A DNA stretch of 64,000 bases from Flavobacteriales bacterium (GCA_002401955.1 NVUQ01000001.1:62001-126000); one strand, 5' to 3'. Positions 53,565-63,695 are shown, counted from the first letter of the stretch. Numbers and translations are program-made. Notes: generated by a model from the sequence alone, not told the origin.

Positions 53565-54491
53565 ATGAATCGAACTTTATTTATATCATTTTTTTTAATT
53601 TTTAGTTGGGGCTATAGTCAGGCACAACCAGCTGAAAGACGTATTACTAGAGAAGAATATATTGAAACGTATAAAAATGATGCGATTAAAGAAATGATGA
53701 AATCTGGCGTTCCTGCTAGTATTACCTTGGCTCAAGGCATATTAGAATCTGGTGATGGGAATAGCCCTTTAGCGGTTTATGCAAAAAATCATTTTGGTGT
53801 AAAATGCCATTCTGGTTGGAAAGGGAAATCTATGCGTTTGGATGATGATGAAAAGGATGAATGTTTTAGAAAGTATGAAACAGTTTACGAATCATTTAGT
53901 GATCATTCTGATTTTTTAGTGACACGATCGCGTTATGGTTTTTTATTTGAGCTAAAAATTACAGATTATAAAGGTTGGGCTAAAGGATTAAAAAAGGCAG
54001 GGTATGCTACCAACCCAAAATACGCTGATTTGCTAATTATGTTGATAGAAAAGAATAATCTAGATCAATATGATAACTATGCTAAGGTTCCACCAAGAAA
54101 ACTTTCAAAAACAAGAAGTTCTAAAGTGTTGGCTTCTTCTAAAAGTACTCGATCTATAAAGTTGCACAATCGTATTAAATACATTAGGGCAAAAAAAGGA
54201 GATACCTTTTATAGAATAACGCAGGATTTTGATATGAACCTTTGGCAAGTATTTAAATATAATGATTTAAATAAGAGTGATGTTTTAAAGATAGGAGATA
54301 TAATTTATTTACAACCTAAAAGAAACAAAGCAAAAGAAAAAATTCATATAGTTACAAAGGGTGAGACAATGAGAGATATCTCTCAATTATATGGAGTTAA
54401 ATTAAAGAAATTGTACAAAAAAAATAACATGTTTGTAGGGACGCAACCAAACGAGGGAGATCAAATTTATTTAAAGAATAAAAAGCAATAA
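53565..54491 (+). CDS. Glucosaminidase with two LysM domains
   Basis: The 308-residue protein has a signal peptide (1-20), a glucosaminidase (GH73-like) domain (about 30-165; LAQGILESGDGNSPLA at 55-70 with likely catalytic E61, and HFGVKCHSGW) and two LysM repeats (about 205-252 and 258-305) that bind peptidoglycan. It hydrolyses or remodels the cell wall in the periplasm. Confidence 0.93.
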   Translation: MNRTLFISFFLIFSWGYSQAQPAERRITREEYIETYKNDAIKEMMKSGVPASITLAQGILESGDGNSPLAVYAKNHFGVKCHSGWKGKSMRLDDDEKDECFRKYETVYESFSDHSDFLVTRSRYGFLFELKITDYKGWAKGLKKAGYATNPKYADLLIMLIEKNNLDQYDNYAKVPPRKLSKTRSSKVLASSKSTRSIKLHNRIKYIRAKKGDTFYRITQDFDMNLWQVFKYNDLNKSDVLKIGDIIYLQPKRNKAKEKIHIVTKGETMRDISQLYGVKLKKLYKKNNMFVGTQPNEGDQIYLKNKKQ

Positions 54492-54572
54492 TTTAACGCT
54501 TTCAATTCCTGTTCAGTCGAAAATATTCATAACTACATTATTTAATGTTTATTTTTAGTTAAAATTTAACTT

Positions 54573-55316
54573 TTGTTTAAAAAAGACACATTCGGACAAT
54601 CTATTATACTTAAAAAACTAATTATTCGAGTTTTTGGAATAATTACTTATGTTAGATTTAATATTATAAACGTTCCGGTTATTAATGGAGCGGAAATTAT
54701 AAAAGATTTACCAAAGGAAAAGATTCTTTTTATTTCTAATCATCAAACTTATTTTGCAGATGCAGCATTTCTTTTTCATGTAATTCATAGCTCTTTAGAT
54801 AATTACCCCAATAGAGTAAAATTAAGATCTATCTTAAAATGCATGAAAACCAATTTGTTTTTTGTGGCAGCCGAAGAAACGATGAAATCTGGTATTTTAC
54901 CAAAAATATTAGGATTTGCTGGAGCCATAAGTATTAAAAGAACTTGGAGAGAGGCAGGTAAAGATATTAAGAGACAGGTAAGTAGAAAGGATACCGAAAA
55001 TATTGAAAAAGCATTGAATTCTGGTTGGGTAATTACTTTTCCGCAAGGAACCACAAGAGCTTTTGCTGATGGTAGAAAAGGAACAGCTCATATTATTAAA
55101 AATTACGAACCTCTTGTTGTTCCTATTGTTATTAATGGTTTTAGAAGAGCTTTTGATAAAAAAGGTTTATTTATGAAAGTAAAAGGGACTCAACTACAAG
55201 TTACCATCAAACAACCTTTAGATTTAGATTACAACGATAATATAGATAACATCTTACATAAAGTGATGGATTCTATTGAGCAGAGCAAGAAGTTTGAGTG
55301 GAGAGCTAAAAACTAA
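54573..55316 (+). CDS. 1-acyl-glycerol-3-phosphate acyltransferase-like (PlsC family), TTG start
   Basis: The 247-residue protein has the acyltransferase motifs NHQTYFAD (H-x4-D type) and TFPQGTTR plus a hydrophobic N-terminus. A stop codon lies two codons upstream of 54573, so TTG at 54573 is the only start that keeps the full domain; no usable ATG precedes it. Its 3' end overlaps the convergent M23 gene by 4 bp. Probably acylates lysophospholipid at the inner membrane. Confidence 0.82.
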   Translation: MFKKDTFGQSIILKKLIIRVFGIITYVRFNIINVPVINGAEIIKDLPKEKILFISNHQTYFADAAFLFHVIHSSLDNYPNRVKLRSILKCMKTNLFFVAAEETMKSGILPKILGFAGAISIKRTWREAGKDIKRQVSRKDTENIEKALNSGWVITFPQGTTRAFADGRKGTAHIIKNYEPLVVPIVINGFRRAFDKKGLFMKVKGTQLQVTIKQPLDLDYNDNIDNILHKVMDSIEQSKKFEWRAKN

Positions 55317-56284
55317 TCCATCGATTGCATTGGAGAGTTAGACATGTTTACCATTTTCGCATATTGCTCAGGAGTTAAATCGTTAAAATAGAAGTTTACT
55401 GGATTTATAGGCTTACCATTTTTTCTTACTTCATAATGACAATGCGGACCAAAAGATTTTCCTGTATTTCCTACATAACCTATTACGTCACCCCTTTTTA
55501 CCTTTTGACCTACTTTGCAGTTTATCTTGCTCATATGTCCATAAAGGGTAACATAATTATAGCCGTGATCAATTCTAACTGAATTTCCATAACCAGTTCT
55601 TTTTCTTTCCACTTTTAATATTTTACCATCACCAGTAGCATAAATAGGAGTGCCTGTTTTTGCAGTAAAATCCATTCCATGATGCATTTTTCTTACTTTG
55701 TATTGTGGATCTATTCTGTAGCCATAGCCACTAGCCATTCTTTTTAAATCTTTATTAGAAACAGGTTGAATTGCAGGTATTGCTGCTAACATTTCTTCTT
55801 TTTTCTTAGCCATTTCAAAAACTTCATCAAAAGATTTTGATTGAATATAAAGTTGCTTAGAAAGTTTATCGAGTTTTTCGGCAGTTTTAATAATCAATTC
55901 AGAGTCATTATAACCTTCTAATTCTTTGTATCGATTAATTCCTCCAAAACCTGCTTTTCTAATGGCTTCATCAATAGGTTCTGCTTCAAATATTACACGG
56001 TAAATGTTATCATCTCTATGCTGAACATCTTCCATAACAACGGCCAGTTGCTCTAATTTTTTATTTAGAATAACGTACTGAGTTAACATTCTGGCATTAT
56101 CTTGTTTTAATTGTTTTTCTTTTGGAGAATCAATAAAGGTGTAGGCTAAACCAAAAATCATAACTCCAATAACCAAGCCAGCACCAAGGAATGTAAGAGA
56201 TTTTAGAATCTTCTTTCTAAGTGTAAGCTCAATTTTATCGTAGCTTAAGGTATGTGGATTATATCTATATTTTGCTTTAGCCAT
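55313..56284 (-). CDS. M23 family peptidase (LytM-type endopeptidase), membrane-anchored
   Basis: I place the start at 56284 (MAKAKYRYNPHTLSYDKIE), the usual start of this family, rather than 56323. The 323-residue protein has a membrane anchor (about 28-52), a coiled-coil region (about 55-165) and a LytM domain with H201-x3-D205 and H281-x-H283 zinc/catalytic residues intact. It cuts peptidoglycan cross-links or takes part in cell-division remodelling. Divergent from alaS. Confidence 0.92.
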   Translation of the reverse strand: MAKAKYRYNPHTLSYDKIELTLRKKILKSLTFLGAGLVIGVMIFGLAYTFIDSPKEKQLKQDNARMLTQYVILNKKLEQLAVVMEDVQHRDDNIYRVIFEAEPIDEAIRKAGFGGINRYKELEGYNDSELIIKTAEKLDKLSKQLYIQSKSFDEVFEMAKKKEEMLAAIPAIQPVSNKDLKRMASGYGYRIDPQYKVRKMHHGMDFTAKTGTPIYATGDGKILKVERKRTGYGNSVRIDHGYNYVTLYGHMSKINCKVGQKVKRGDVIGYVGNTGKSFGPHCHYEVRKNGKPINPVNFYFNDLTPEQYAKMVNMSNSPMQSMD

Positions 56285-56383
56285 TAAAGGAATTATCCTA
56301 ATTTTGACCACAAATTTAATCATTTTAAAATAATAGCATGTTCATTCAGTTGAGTTAACGGTTATTTAACATCTTTTAGCAGT

Positions 56384-59161
56384 ATGGTTTCAAGCGATAT
56401 TAGAAGTAAGTTTTTAGAGTTTTTTGAGAGTAAACAACATAAAATAGTTGGGTCGGCACCTATGGTGATAAAGAATGATCCAACGTTAATGTTTACCAAT
56501 GCAGGAATGAATCAGTTTAAAGATTTGTTTTTAGGAAATTCTGAAGTAAAACATGCTAGGATTACAGATACCCAAAAGTGTTTAAGGGTTTCTGGAAAAC
56601 ACAATGATTTAGAAGAAGTTGGAGTAGATACCTATCACCATACGATGTTTGAGATGTTGGGGAATTGGAGTTTTGGTGATTATTTTAAGAAAGAAGCAAT
56701 AGAATGGGCATGGGAATTATTGGTTGACGTTTACGGAGTAGATAAAAACAAACTTTATTTTACTGTTTTTGAAGGTGATGAGAAGGATGGAACATCCATG
56801 GATGCTGAAGCTTATGATTTATGGAAAAATATTTTAGAAAAAAATGGATTAACAACTGAAAAGATCATAAAAGCCAACAAGAAAGATAATTTTTGGGAAA
56901 TGGGAGAAACTGGTCCTTGTGGCCCATGTTCAGAAATTCACATTGATTTAAGAAGTGACGATGAAATTGCTAAACTTCCAGGCATAGAATTGGTAAACGA
57001 AGATCATCCGCAAGTAGTGGAGATTTGGAACCTTGTTTTTATGGAGTTCAACAGAATGGCAAACGCTGAGTTAAAACCTTTACCTGCTAAACATGTTGAT
57101 ACAGGTATGGGGTTTGAACGTTTAGCAATGGTTCTACAAAATAAAAAATCAAATTATGATACAGATGTTTTCGGTCCTTTAATTGATAAGATTTCTGAAA
57201 TTTCAGGAGTAAAATATGAATATACACTAGACGTATCTGTTAAAACTGATGTTGCAATTAGAGTAATTGCAGATCATGTAAGAGCAGTTGCTTTTGCTAT
57301 TGCAGATGGACAATTACCTTCTAATACAGGAGCTGGTTATGTAATTCGTAGAATTTTAAGAAGAGGTATTCGCTATGGTTATAGTTTCTTAAATATGAGA
57401 GAGCCTTTTATCAATCAGTTGGTTGAAGTATTGGTAGATCAGATGGGAGATTTCTTCCCAGAATTGAAATCACAACAAGATATTATTACCAGAGTAATTA
57501 AAGAAGAGGAAGATAGTTTTTTAAGAACATTGGCAAAAGGAATTCAGCGTTTCGAGAATTATTTAGCATCAGCAAATGATAAAACCATTGATGGTAAGTT
57601 TGCTTTTGAATTGTATGATACTTTTGGATTTCCGATAGATTTAACGGGGTTATTGGCGTTAGAAAATAATTTTTATGTTGATATGACTGGTTTTACAGCG
57701 GCATTATTAGAACAAAAAGAAAGATCAAGAGTAGCTGGTAAAATTGTGGCTGATGATTGGATGCATATACGAGAAGATGATGTTGAGGAGTTTGTAGGGT
57801 ATGACAGGGTTGAATCTGAAGCTTTTATTGTGAAATACAGAAAAGTTTTAGCAAAAGGAAAGAAAATGTATCAGTTGGTGTTTCAAATTACACCTTTTTA
57901 TCCTGAGGGTGGTGGACAGGTTGGAGATACAGGTTATATCGAAACACCTTTTGAAAAAGTAGAGATTTTAGATACTAAAAAGGAGAATAATTTGATTATT
58001 CATTATGTAGATAAATTACCAGAAGATTATTATACAAAATTTAAGGCTGTTGTAAATAAAGAGCTAAGAGATTTAACAGCCCGTAATCATACTGCAACAC
58101 ATTTATTACATCAAGCTTTACGCGAAATATTAGGAACGCATGTGGAGCAAAAAGGATCGTTAGTTAATTCTGAATATTTACGTTTTGATTTTTCACACTT
58201 TGAAAAAGTAAGTGATGAGAAAATTGAGAAAATTGAAGAATTGGTAAATAGGCGAATTAAAGAAAACTTTAAGTTAAATGAATATAGAGCAATTCCGATA
58301 AACGAAGCAGAAGAAAAGGGTGCTATAATGTTGTTTGGAGAGAAATATGGAGATGTTGTTCGTATGATAGAGTTTGGAGAATCAAGAGAGCTTTGTGGAG
58401 GTATACACGTAGATAAAACTGCTGATATTGAATTGTTTAAAGTTAAATCTGAAGGTTCTGTTGCTTCGGGTATTCGAAGAATAGAAGCGTTAACATCAAA
58501 TGGAGCTGGATTATTCTTAAAAGATAAGATAGAAGTTTTAGATAAAATTGATGCAGCTCAATTTGTTCCTGATTTAAAAGGGAAAATTACTTCATTAAGA
58601 ACAACGTTTAATGAGCAATATAGATTGGTAACTGAACTGTTACCAATTGAAACTATTCAAAACGAGAAAAAAGCAGATATCAATAGCACAATTACAGCTT
58701 TAACTAAGATTAAAGTAAGCAAAGATATTATTGATGCTTTAATGGCTAAAAAGAAAGAACTTTCTAAAGCTGGTAAAAAAGATAATGCAGTACAAATAGG
58801 TCTTGTAAAAGAAGAGTTATTAGCTAATGTTCAGGTTGTTGATGGTGTTAATGTTATTGCTCAAAAAATTGAGTTAGATGATAGTGGAGCTATTAAGGAT
58901 TTAGCATTTCAATTAAAAGGACAAGTAGAAAACTTGTTTTTAGTCTTAGGTGCAGAAGTAAATGGTAAACCAAATTTAACTATTGTAGTTTCAGAAGAAT
59001 TAGCAAAAGCAAAAGACTTACATGCAGGTAATATTATTAGAGAAGCTGCCAAAGAAATGCGTGGTGGAGGTGGTGGACAGCCATTTTTTGCTACAGCAGG
59101 AGGTAGTTATGTCGATGGTATTGAGGCTGCTATCGAAAAAGCTAAGCATTTTTTGGGATAA
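56384..59161 (+). CDS. alaS: Alanine--tRNA ligase
   Basis: The 925-residue protein has all AlaRS parts: class II catalytic domain (TNAGMNQFKDLFLG and GNWSFGDYFK), the editing domain with HNHTATHLLH zinc motif and CGGIH, and a C-terminal C-Ala domain ending RGGGGGQPFFATAGG. It is somewhat longer than the common 870-880. The last 52 bp of coding DNA are duplicated downstream at 60687 (see that feature). Essential gene. Confidence 0.97.
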   Translation: MVSSDIRSKFLEFFESKQHKIVGSAPMVIKNDPTLMFTNAGMNQFKDLFLGNSEVKHARITDTQKCLRVSGKHNDLEEVGVDTYHHTMFEMLGNWSFGDYFKKEAIEWAWELLVDVYGVDKNKLYFTVFEGDEKDGTSMDAEAYDLWKNILEKNGLTTEKIIKANKKDNFWEMGETGPCGPCSEIHIDLRSDDEIAKLPGIELVNEDHPQVVEIWNLVFMEFNRMANAELKPLPAKHVDTGMGFERLAMVLQNKKSNYDTDVFGPLIDKISEISGVKYEYTLDVSVKTDVAIRVIADHVRAVAFAIADGQLPSNTGAGYVIRRILRRGIRYGYSFLNMREPFINQLVEVLVDQMGDFFPELKSQQDIITRVIKEEEDSFLRTLAKGIQRFENYLASANDKTIDGKFAFELYDTFGFPIDLTGLLALENNFYVDMTGFTAALLEQKERSRVAGKIVADDWMHIREDDVEEFVGYDRVESEAFIVKYRKVLAKGKKMYQLVFQITPFYPEGGGQVGDTGYIETPFEKVEILDTKKENNLIIHYVDKLPEDYYTKFKAVVNKELRDLTARNHTATHLLHQALREILGTHVEQKGSLVNSEYLRFDFSHFEKVSDEKIEKIEELVNRRIKENFKLNEYRAIPINEAEEKGAIMLFGEKYGDVVRMIEFGESRELCGGIHVDKTADIELFKVKSEGSVASGIRRIEALTSNGAGLFLKDKIEVLDKIDAAQFVPDLKGKITSLRTTFNEQYRLVTELLPIETIQNEKKADINSTITALTKIKVSKDIIDALMAKKKELSKAGKKDNAVQIGLVKEELLANVQVVDGVNVIAQKIELDDSGAIKDLAFQLKGQVENLFLVLGAEVNGKPNLTIVVSEELAKAKDLHAGNIIREAAKEMRGGGGGQPFFATAGGSYVDGIEAAIEKAKHFLG

Positions 59162-59166
59162 AATTC

Positions 59167-59253
59167 CCCTCTTGGCGAAGAGGGATTAAGGGAGATTGAT
59201 AAGGTTAACATCTGCACTTCAACTTCGCTAAGTGTGGCATTAACTTTATCAAT
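59167..59253. repeat. Palindromic segment after alaS
   Basis: A perfect 7-bp hairpin (CCCTCTT, GGCG loop, AAGAGGG at 59167-59184) is followed by a larger inverted repeat with 14-base arms at 59195-59208 and 59240-59253 (one mismatch). It may end the alaS transcript, but no T-run was seen. Confidence 0.6.
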
Positions 59254-59356
59254 ATCAATATAGACTTACTCGTTAAAAAACAGTTAAAGAAAGTTAAAGA
59301 TTTCAAATCCACAATAAAGACTTAGTAAGTTCGTTTTTTTCAATATTTTGAATTGA

Positions 59357-59806
59357 ATGTCGTTTATGAAGAGATTTCTAAGTTGTGTAGTAATATTATG
59401 TTTTATTAGCTGTAATTCGGAATCTACCGATTTTGAATTGTGTGGAGGCGGGTTATATCCTTATTATCACCCAGACCTTAATTATGAAGGAAGTTTTTAT
59501 GCAATAAAAGAGCATTTTAAAACTAATTATAGAGCTGTAAGTATTGGGAATAATTCAGGCATTGTTAAAGTACGATTTCATGTAAATTGTAAGGGAGAAA
59601 CAGGTAATTATAAAGTAGAAACTTACAGTTTTGATTATGAACTCATTGAAATGAATAATCAAATAACGGATCAGTTACTTGGCTTAACAAAGAATTTAAA
59701 AAAATGGATTCCTGGAAAAGATGAAGAAGGGGAATTAATAAATAGTCATAAGTTTTTTGCCTTTAAAATAGTTAAGGGACAGTTAACAGAAATTCTTCCT
59801 AAATGA
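59357..59806 (+). CDS. Lipoprotein with TonB C-terminal-like domain
   Basis: The 149-residue protein has a lipoprotein signal (core LSCVVILCFISC, Cys19). Residues about 67-142 follow the pattern of the TonB C-terminal domain (GIVKVRFHVNCKGETG, then LKKWIPGKDEEGE and a final KFFAFKIVKG strand), so it may contact an outer-membrane or TPR partner; there is no TonB-like membrane anchor or proline-rich linker. Met4 (59366) is an alternative start. The stop overlaps the TPR gene start (ATGA). Lies inside the segment bracketed by the alaS-tail repeats. Confidence 0.65.
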   Translation: MSFMKRFLSCVVILCFISCNSESTDFELCGGGLYPYYHPDLNYEGSFYAIKEHFKTNYRAVSIGNNSGIVKVRFHVNCKGETGNYKVETYSFDYELIEMNNQITDQLLGLTKNLKKWIPGKDEEGELINSHKFFAFKIVKGQLTEILPK

Positions 59807-60642
59807 GTAGGAAAAGAAAGTGCTTAAAATGGTTTTTTATAACTATTGGTTCTTTGTTAGGGCTTATTGTTGTATTGGCTATTGTATTTCATCAGATTAC
59901 TTTTAGAGTGTTGTTAGGTGTAGGGTCTATGGATGTGTATAATGGAAATAATGAACGAGGGAACAGTATAATGAATTATGCATTGTCTCACATAGAAAAC
60001 CCTAGTGGAGAAACTTTTCACGCTATGTCTGTTCAGAATACTAAAAATGGGAATTATAATATTGCCATATCTGCGTTAGAAAAAGCTGTAAAATTAGAAC
60101 CTGAAGAAGGTTTTGCTTATTATGGATGGGTTTTGTTGTATTACTATCGAGATTATGAAAAAGCATTGTCAATTTTAGAACAATATGATACTTATACTCC
60201 CGATTTTTCCGATGCCCCTATGGGAGAAGATATTCATTATTTAAAAGGTTTGTGTCATATGCAAATGAATCATTGTCAGAAGGCATTAGATGAATTCGAT
60301 ACTTATATTAATAACCTAGCATCAACACACGGAGAAGATTTTGTGGATGTTTACACTTTTGTACAAAAAGGAAGATGTTTAACGATATTAGGAAAGTATG
60401 AGGAAGCTATTCTGTCATTTAAAAAAGCAATTAAGTATTATGATAAATGCCCTGAAGCGTATTATTTTATGGGGTTAACACAGCTTGAAATGAACGAAAA
60501 GGAAAGTGCATGTGCTAATTTTACTATTGCTTTAGATTTAACCAAAAAGGGGTATAAAAGTTCTGATACCTATGTAGAGTATTTCCATGAAATTTATACA
60601 CAGCAAATTGAGATGAGTGTTACAGAAAATTGTAATAATTAG
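59803..60642 (+). CDS. Membrane-anchored TPR protein
   Basis: The 279-residue protein has an N-terminal membrane helix (about 10-32) and four to five TPR-like repeats (about 52-255; for example NYNIAISALEKAVKLEPEEGFAY and KYEEAILSFKKAIKYYDKCPEAY). Translationally coupled to the lipoprotein gene by a 4-bp overlap, so the two products probably act together at the envelope. Role unknown. Confidence 0.8.
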   Translation: MSRKRKCLKWFFITIGSLLGLIVVLAIVFHQITFRVLLGVGSMDVYNGNNERGNSIMNYALSHIENPSGETFHAMSVQNTKNGNYNIAISALEKAVKLEPEEGFAYYGWVLLYYYRDYEKALSILEQYDTYTPDFSDAPMGEDIHYLKGLCHMQMNHCQKALDEFDTYINNLASTHGEDFVDVYTFVQKGRCLTILGKYEEAILSFKKAIKYYDKCPEAYYFMGLTQLEMNEKESACANFTIALDLTKKGYKSSDTYVEYFHEIYTQQIEMSVTENCNN

Positions 60643-60686
60643 TTAGTTTTCTCCTGTTTAAAGCTGTTATTCACGCAAGTAGGAAA

Positions 60687-60744
60687 TAGTTATGTCGATG
60701 GTATTGAGACTACTATCGAAAAAGCTAAGCATTTTTTGAATTAA
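60687..60744 (+). pseudogene. Duplicated 3' tail of alaS (remnant)
   Basis: Bases 60687-60738 match 59104-59155 at the end of alaS with 50 of 52 identical; the two differences are G-to-A changes. In frame it encodes SYVDGIETTIEKAKHFLN followed by a stop, against SYVDGIEAAIEKAKHFLG in AlaS. No start codon or upstream alaS sequence accompanies it. It reads as a direct repeat flanking the 59357-60642 gene pair. Confidence 0.9.
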
Positions 60745-60778
60745 ATGGTTACTTTAGCGACCCTTATAAATAGGCGCA

Positions 60779-61294
60779 GTGATTAAAAAGATTTTATTTT
60801 CCGTTATAGCAGTTGTATTGTTAAGCTTTTCAATGCACAAGTACTATGTTTCTATTACAGAAGCTGAGTATAATAATAAAACTAAAACGTTTGAAATTTC
60901 CATTAAATTTATTGGTCATGATTTAGAGAAAGCATTAACTAATGCTGGTGCTCCTAATTTATATTTAGGAACCGAAAAAGAAGTGAAAAATGCCAATGCT
61001 TATTTAAAACGATACATCGATAGAAAATTTGAGATGATTGTTGATGGCAAAAAACTGGAATACAAATTTATTGGTAAGGAAATCAATAATGATGATTTCA
61101 TTTATTGTTTTGTTCAATCGAACGAAGTAGAGCAACCACAAGAAATTACTATTAAAAGCACTTTGCTTACTGAGATTTTTAGCGGACAAGCAAATACAAT
61201 TTACTTGAAATCAGGAAATCAAAAAGTAAGCTATTATTTAACAAAAGATAAAGTGAGAGAAACTCACAAATTGTCCCAAACAGCGGGAAAATAA
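60779..61294 (+). CDS. DUF6702 family protein, GTG start
   Basis: The 171-residue protein opens with GTG at 60779 and a signal-like hydrophobic segment (about 4-20), then MHKYYVSITEAEYNNKTKTF, the typical start of DUF6702 (a Bacteroidota family of unknown function, beta-rich). Ends 3 bp before the M1 peptidase gene, so the pair is likely cotranscribed. Exported; function unknown. Confidence 0.8.
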   Translation: MIKKILFSVIAVVLLSFSMHKYYVSITEAEYNNKTKTFEISIKFIGHDLEKALTNAGAPNLYLGTEKEVKNANAYLKRYIDRKFEMIVDGKKLEYKFIGKEINNDDFIYCFVQSNEVEQPQEITIKSTLLTEIFSGQANTIYLKSGNQKVSYYLTKDKVRETHKLSQTAGK

Positions 61295-61297
61295 ATA

Positions 61298-63673
61298 ATG
61301 AATATGAGAAAAGGTATATTATTAGGATTAATTATAGCAACAACTCAGTTGTTTGCTCAAGAAAATTATAATTACAACAAGTTTAAGCAGCTTAAAGAAG
61401 AATTGGCAACGCCTACGGTTTACAGAACAGCCTCAGGAGCTCCAGGTCATAAGTATTACCAGCAAAAAGCAAGTTATAATATTGATGTGATTATAGATGA
61501 TGAAAATCAAAAAATAACGGGTAAAGAAACCATTACTTATAAAAATAATTCGCCTGATAAATTAGAGTATTTATGGCTTCAATTGGATCAAAATGTTAGA
61601 GCAAAAGATTCTGATACAAAGCTAATTAAAACATCTGGTGGTAGAGGAGGTTCTAAAGCACTTGATGATGAAAAAGTTAGTTTTAGTGATTTAACCAGTT
61701 TACACAACGATTTTGATGGAGGATTTAAATTAGAGTATGTAAAAGATGGAAAAGGAAAAGATTTAAAATATACCATCAATAAAACAATGATGCGTATTGA
61801 TTTGCCAACTGCACTTTTGCCTGGAGGAACATATTCATTAAAAATAGGGTATTGGTATAATGTAAATGACAGAATGAAAGGTGGTGGAAGATCAGGTTAT
61901 GAGTATTTCCCAAAAGATGAAAACTATTTATATACAATTGCTCAGTTTTATCCAAGAATGGCAGTTTACAATGAAACAGAAGGGTGGCAAAACAAACAAT
62001 TTTTAGGTAATGGAGAGTTTACTTTACCTTTTGGAGATTACAAAGTAAATATTACTGTTCCTTCAGATCATATTGTTGGAGCTACAGGAACCTTAACAAA
62101 TGCATCTTCTGTTTTAACAGCAGAAGAAAGAGCTCGATTTAAAAAAGCACAATCAGAATATAAAACTCCAGTTATTATTGTAACACAAGATGAGGTTGAA
62201 GAAAAAGAAAAGACAAAATCAAAATCAACTAGAACTTGGTCGTTTAGTGCTACTAATGTTAGAGATTTCGCATTTGCATCATCACGTAAGTTTATCTGGG
62301 ATGCGATGACAGTTAAATATAACGGAAAATCAACTTTAGCTATGAGCTTTTATCCTAAAGAAGGAAATCCTTTATGGGAGCGTTACAGTACTAGAGTTGT
62401 TGCTCATACAATAGCTTCTTATTCTAAACATACTTGTGATTATCCTTATCCAGTAGCTATTTCAGTTCATACCAAAGAAATTGGAATGGAATACCCAATG
62501 ATTTGTTTTAATTATGGTAGACCTGAAGAAGATGGTACCTATTCTGAAAGAATGAAATACGGAATGATTGGAGTAATTATTCACGAAGTAGGACATAACT
62601 TTTTTCCTATGATTATTAATTCAGATGAAAGACAATGGACATGGATGGATGAAGGGTTAAATACCTTTACTCAATATTTATGTGAGCAAGAATGGGAAAG
62701 AGATTATCCTTCTAGAAGAGGTCCAGCTAGTAATATTGTAGATTATATGAAAGGAGATAAAAGTAACATTACTCCAATTATGACTAATTCAGAATCATTG
62801 TTCCAATTCGGAAACAATGCTTATGGAAAACCAGCTGCAGCGCTTAATATTTTAAGAGAAACAGTTATGGGAAGAGAGTTGTTTGATTTTGCTTTTAAAA
62901 CTTATGCCGAAAGATGGAAATTTAAACACCCAACACCAGCAGATTTCTTTAGAACAATGGAAGATGCTTCTGGAGTAGATTTAGATTGGTTTTGGAGAGG
63001 TTGGTTCTTTACAACAGACCACTGTGATATTGCAATAGAAAATGTAGAATGGTTTAAGATTGATACGAGAAATCCTAAAGTAGAAAAAGCAATTGCAAAA
63101 GAATTAGAAGCAGCTCAGGCAGTTCATATAGGAGTAACTAGAAACGAAATAGAAAAACAAGTAAAAGAAACATACAGTGAAAGAGATGCTGAAATACTTG
63201 ACTTTTATAGTAAATACGACCCGTTTGAGCCTACTTTAGTAGATAAAGAAGAGTACGATAAATACATAACAAAGTTGAGTAAAGATGATATTGCTATTTT
63301 AGAAGCAGATTTCAATTATTACAACATAGATTTTGTTAATAAAGGTGGACTAGTAATGCCAATTATTTTGAATTTTACGTTTAAAGATGGTTCAACAGAA
63401 GAGGTGAGAATACCTGCTGAAATATGGAAAAGAAACGATAAGAATGTATCTAAAGTGTTCTTCTTTAAGAAAGAAGTAGTAAGTGTAGATATGGACCCTT
63501 GGTTAGAAACAGCTGATGTTAATTTAAATGACAATAGTTGGCCAAGAAAAACCCAACTTTCTAAATTTCAGGTATTCAAAGAGAAGAAAATAAACAGAAG
63601 AGGAAACGGAGATAAAGAGAATCTAATGCAACGAGATAGACGTAACGAAGAGTTGAAGAAAGACCTGAATTAA
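61298..63673 (+). CDS. M1 family metallopeptidase (aminopeptidase-like), exported
   Basis: The 791-residue protein has a signal peptide (1-20, ending LFA/Q) and a gluzincin core: H429-E430-V-G-H433 with the third zinc ligand E452 (HExxH-x18-E) in MDEGLN. The exopeptidase motif, usually GxMEN, reads GMEYP, as in some Bacteroidota M1 proteins. The C-terminal part (about 590-791) is beta-rich and then strongly basic. Follows DUF6702. Confidence 0.92.
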   Translation: MNMRKGILLGLIIATTQLFAQENYNYNKFKQLKEELATPTVYRTASGAPGHKYYQQKASYNIDVIIDDENQKITGKETITYKNNSPDKLEYLWLQLDQNVRAKDSDTKLIKTSGGRGGSKALDDEKVSFSDLTSLHNDFDGGFKLEYVKDGKGKDLKYTINKTMMRIDLPTALLPGGTYSLKIGYWYNVNDRMKGGGRSGYEYFPKDENYLYTIAQFYPRMAVYNETEGWQNKQFLGNGEFTLPFGDYKVNITVPSDHIVGATGTLTNASSVLTAEERARFKKAQSEYKTPVIIVTQDEVEEKEKTKSKSTRTWSFSATNVRDFAFASSRKFIWDAMTVKYNGKSTLAMSFYPKEGNPLWERYSTRVVAHTIASYSKHTCDYPYPVAISVHTKEIGMEYPMICFNYGRPEEDGTYSERMKYGMIGVIIHEVGHNFFPMIINSDERQWTWMDEGLNTFTQYLCEQEWERDYPSRRGPASNIVDYMKGDKSNITPIMTNSESLFQFGNNAYGKPAAALNILRETVMGRELFDFAFKTYAERWKFKHPTPADFFRTMEDASGVDLDWFWRGWFFTTDHCDIAIENVEWFKIDTRNPKVEKAIAKELEAAQAVHIGVTRNEIEKQVKETYSERDAEILDFYSKYDPFEPTLVDKEEYDKYITKLSKDDIAILEADFNYYNIDFVNKGGLVMPIILNFTFKDGSTEEVRIPAEIWKRNDKNVSKVFFFKKEVVSVDMDPWLETADVNLNDNSWPRKTQLSKFQVFKEKKINRRGNGDKENLMQRDRRNEELKKDLN

Positions 63674-63695
63674 TTTTATTGTCCTTTCGAATTTA

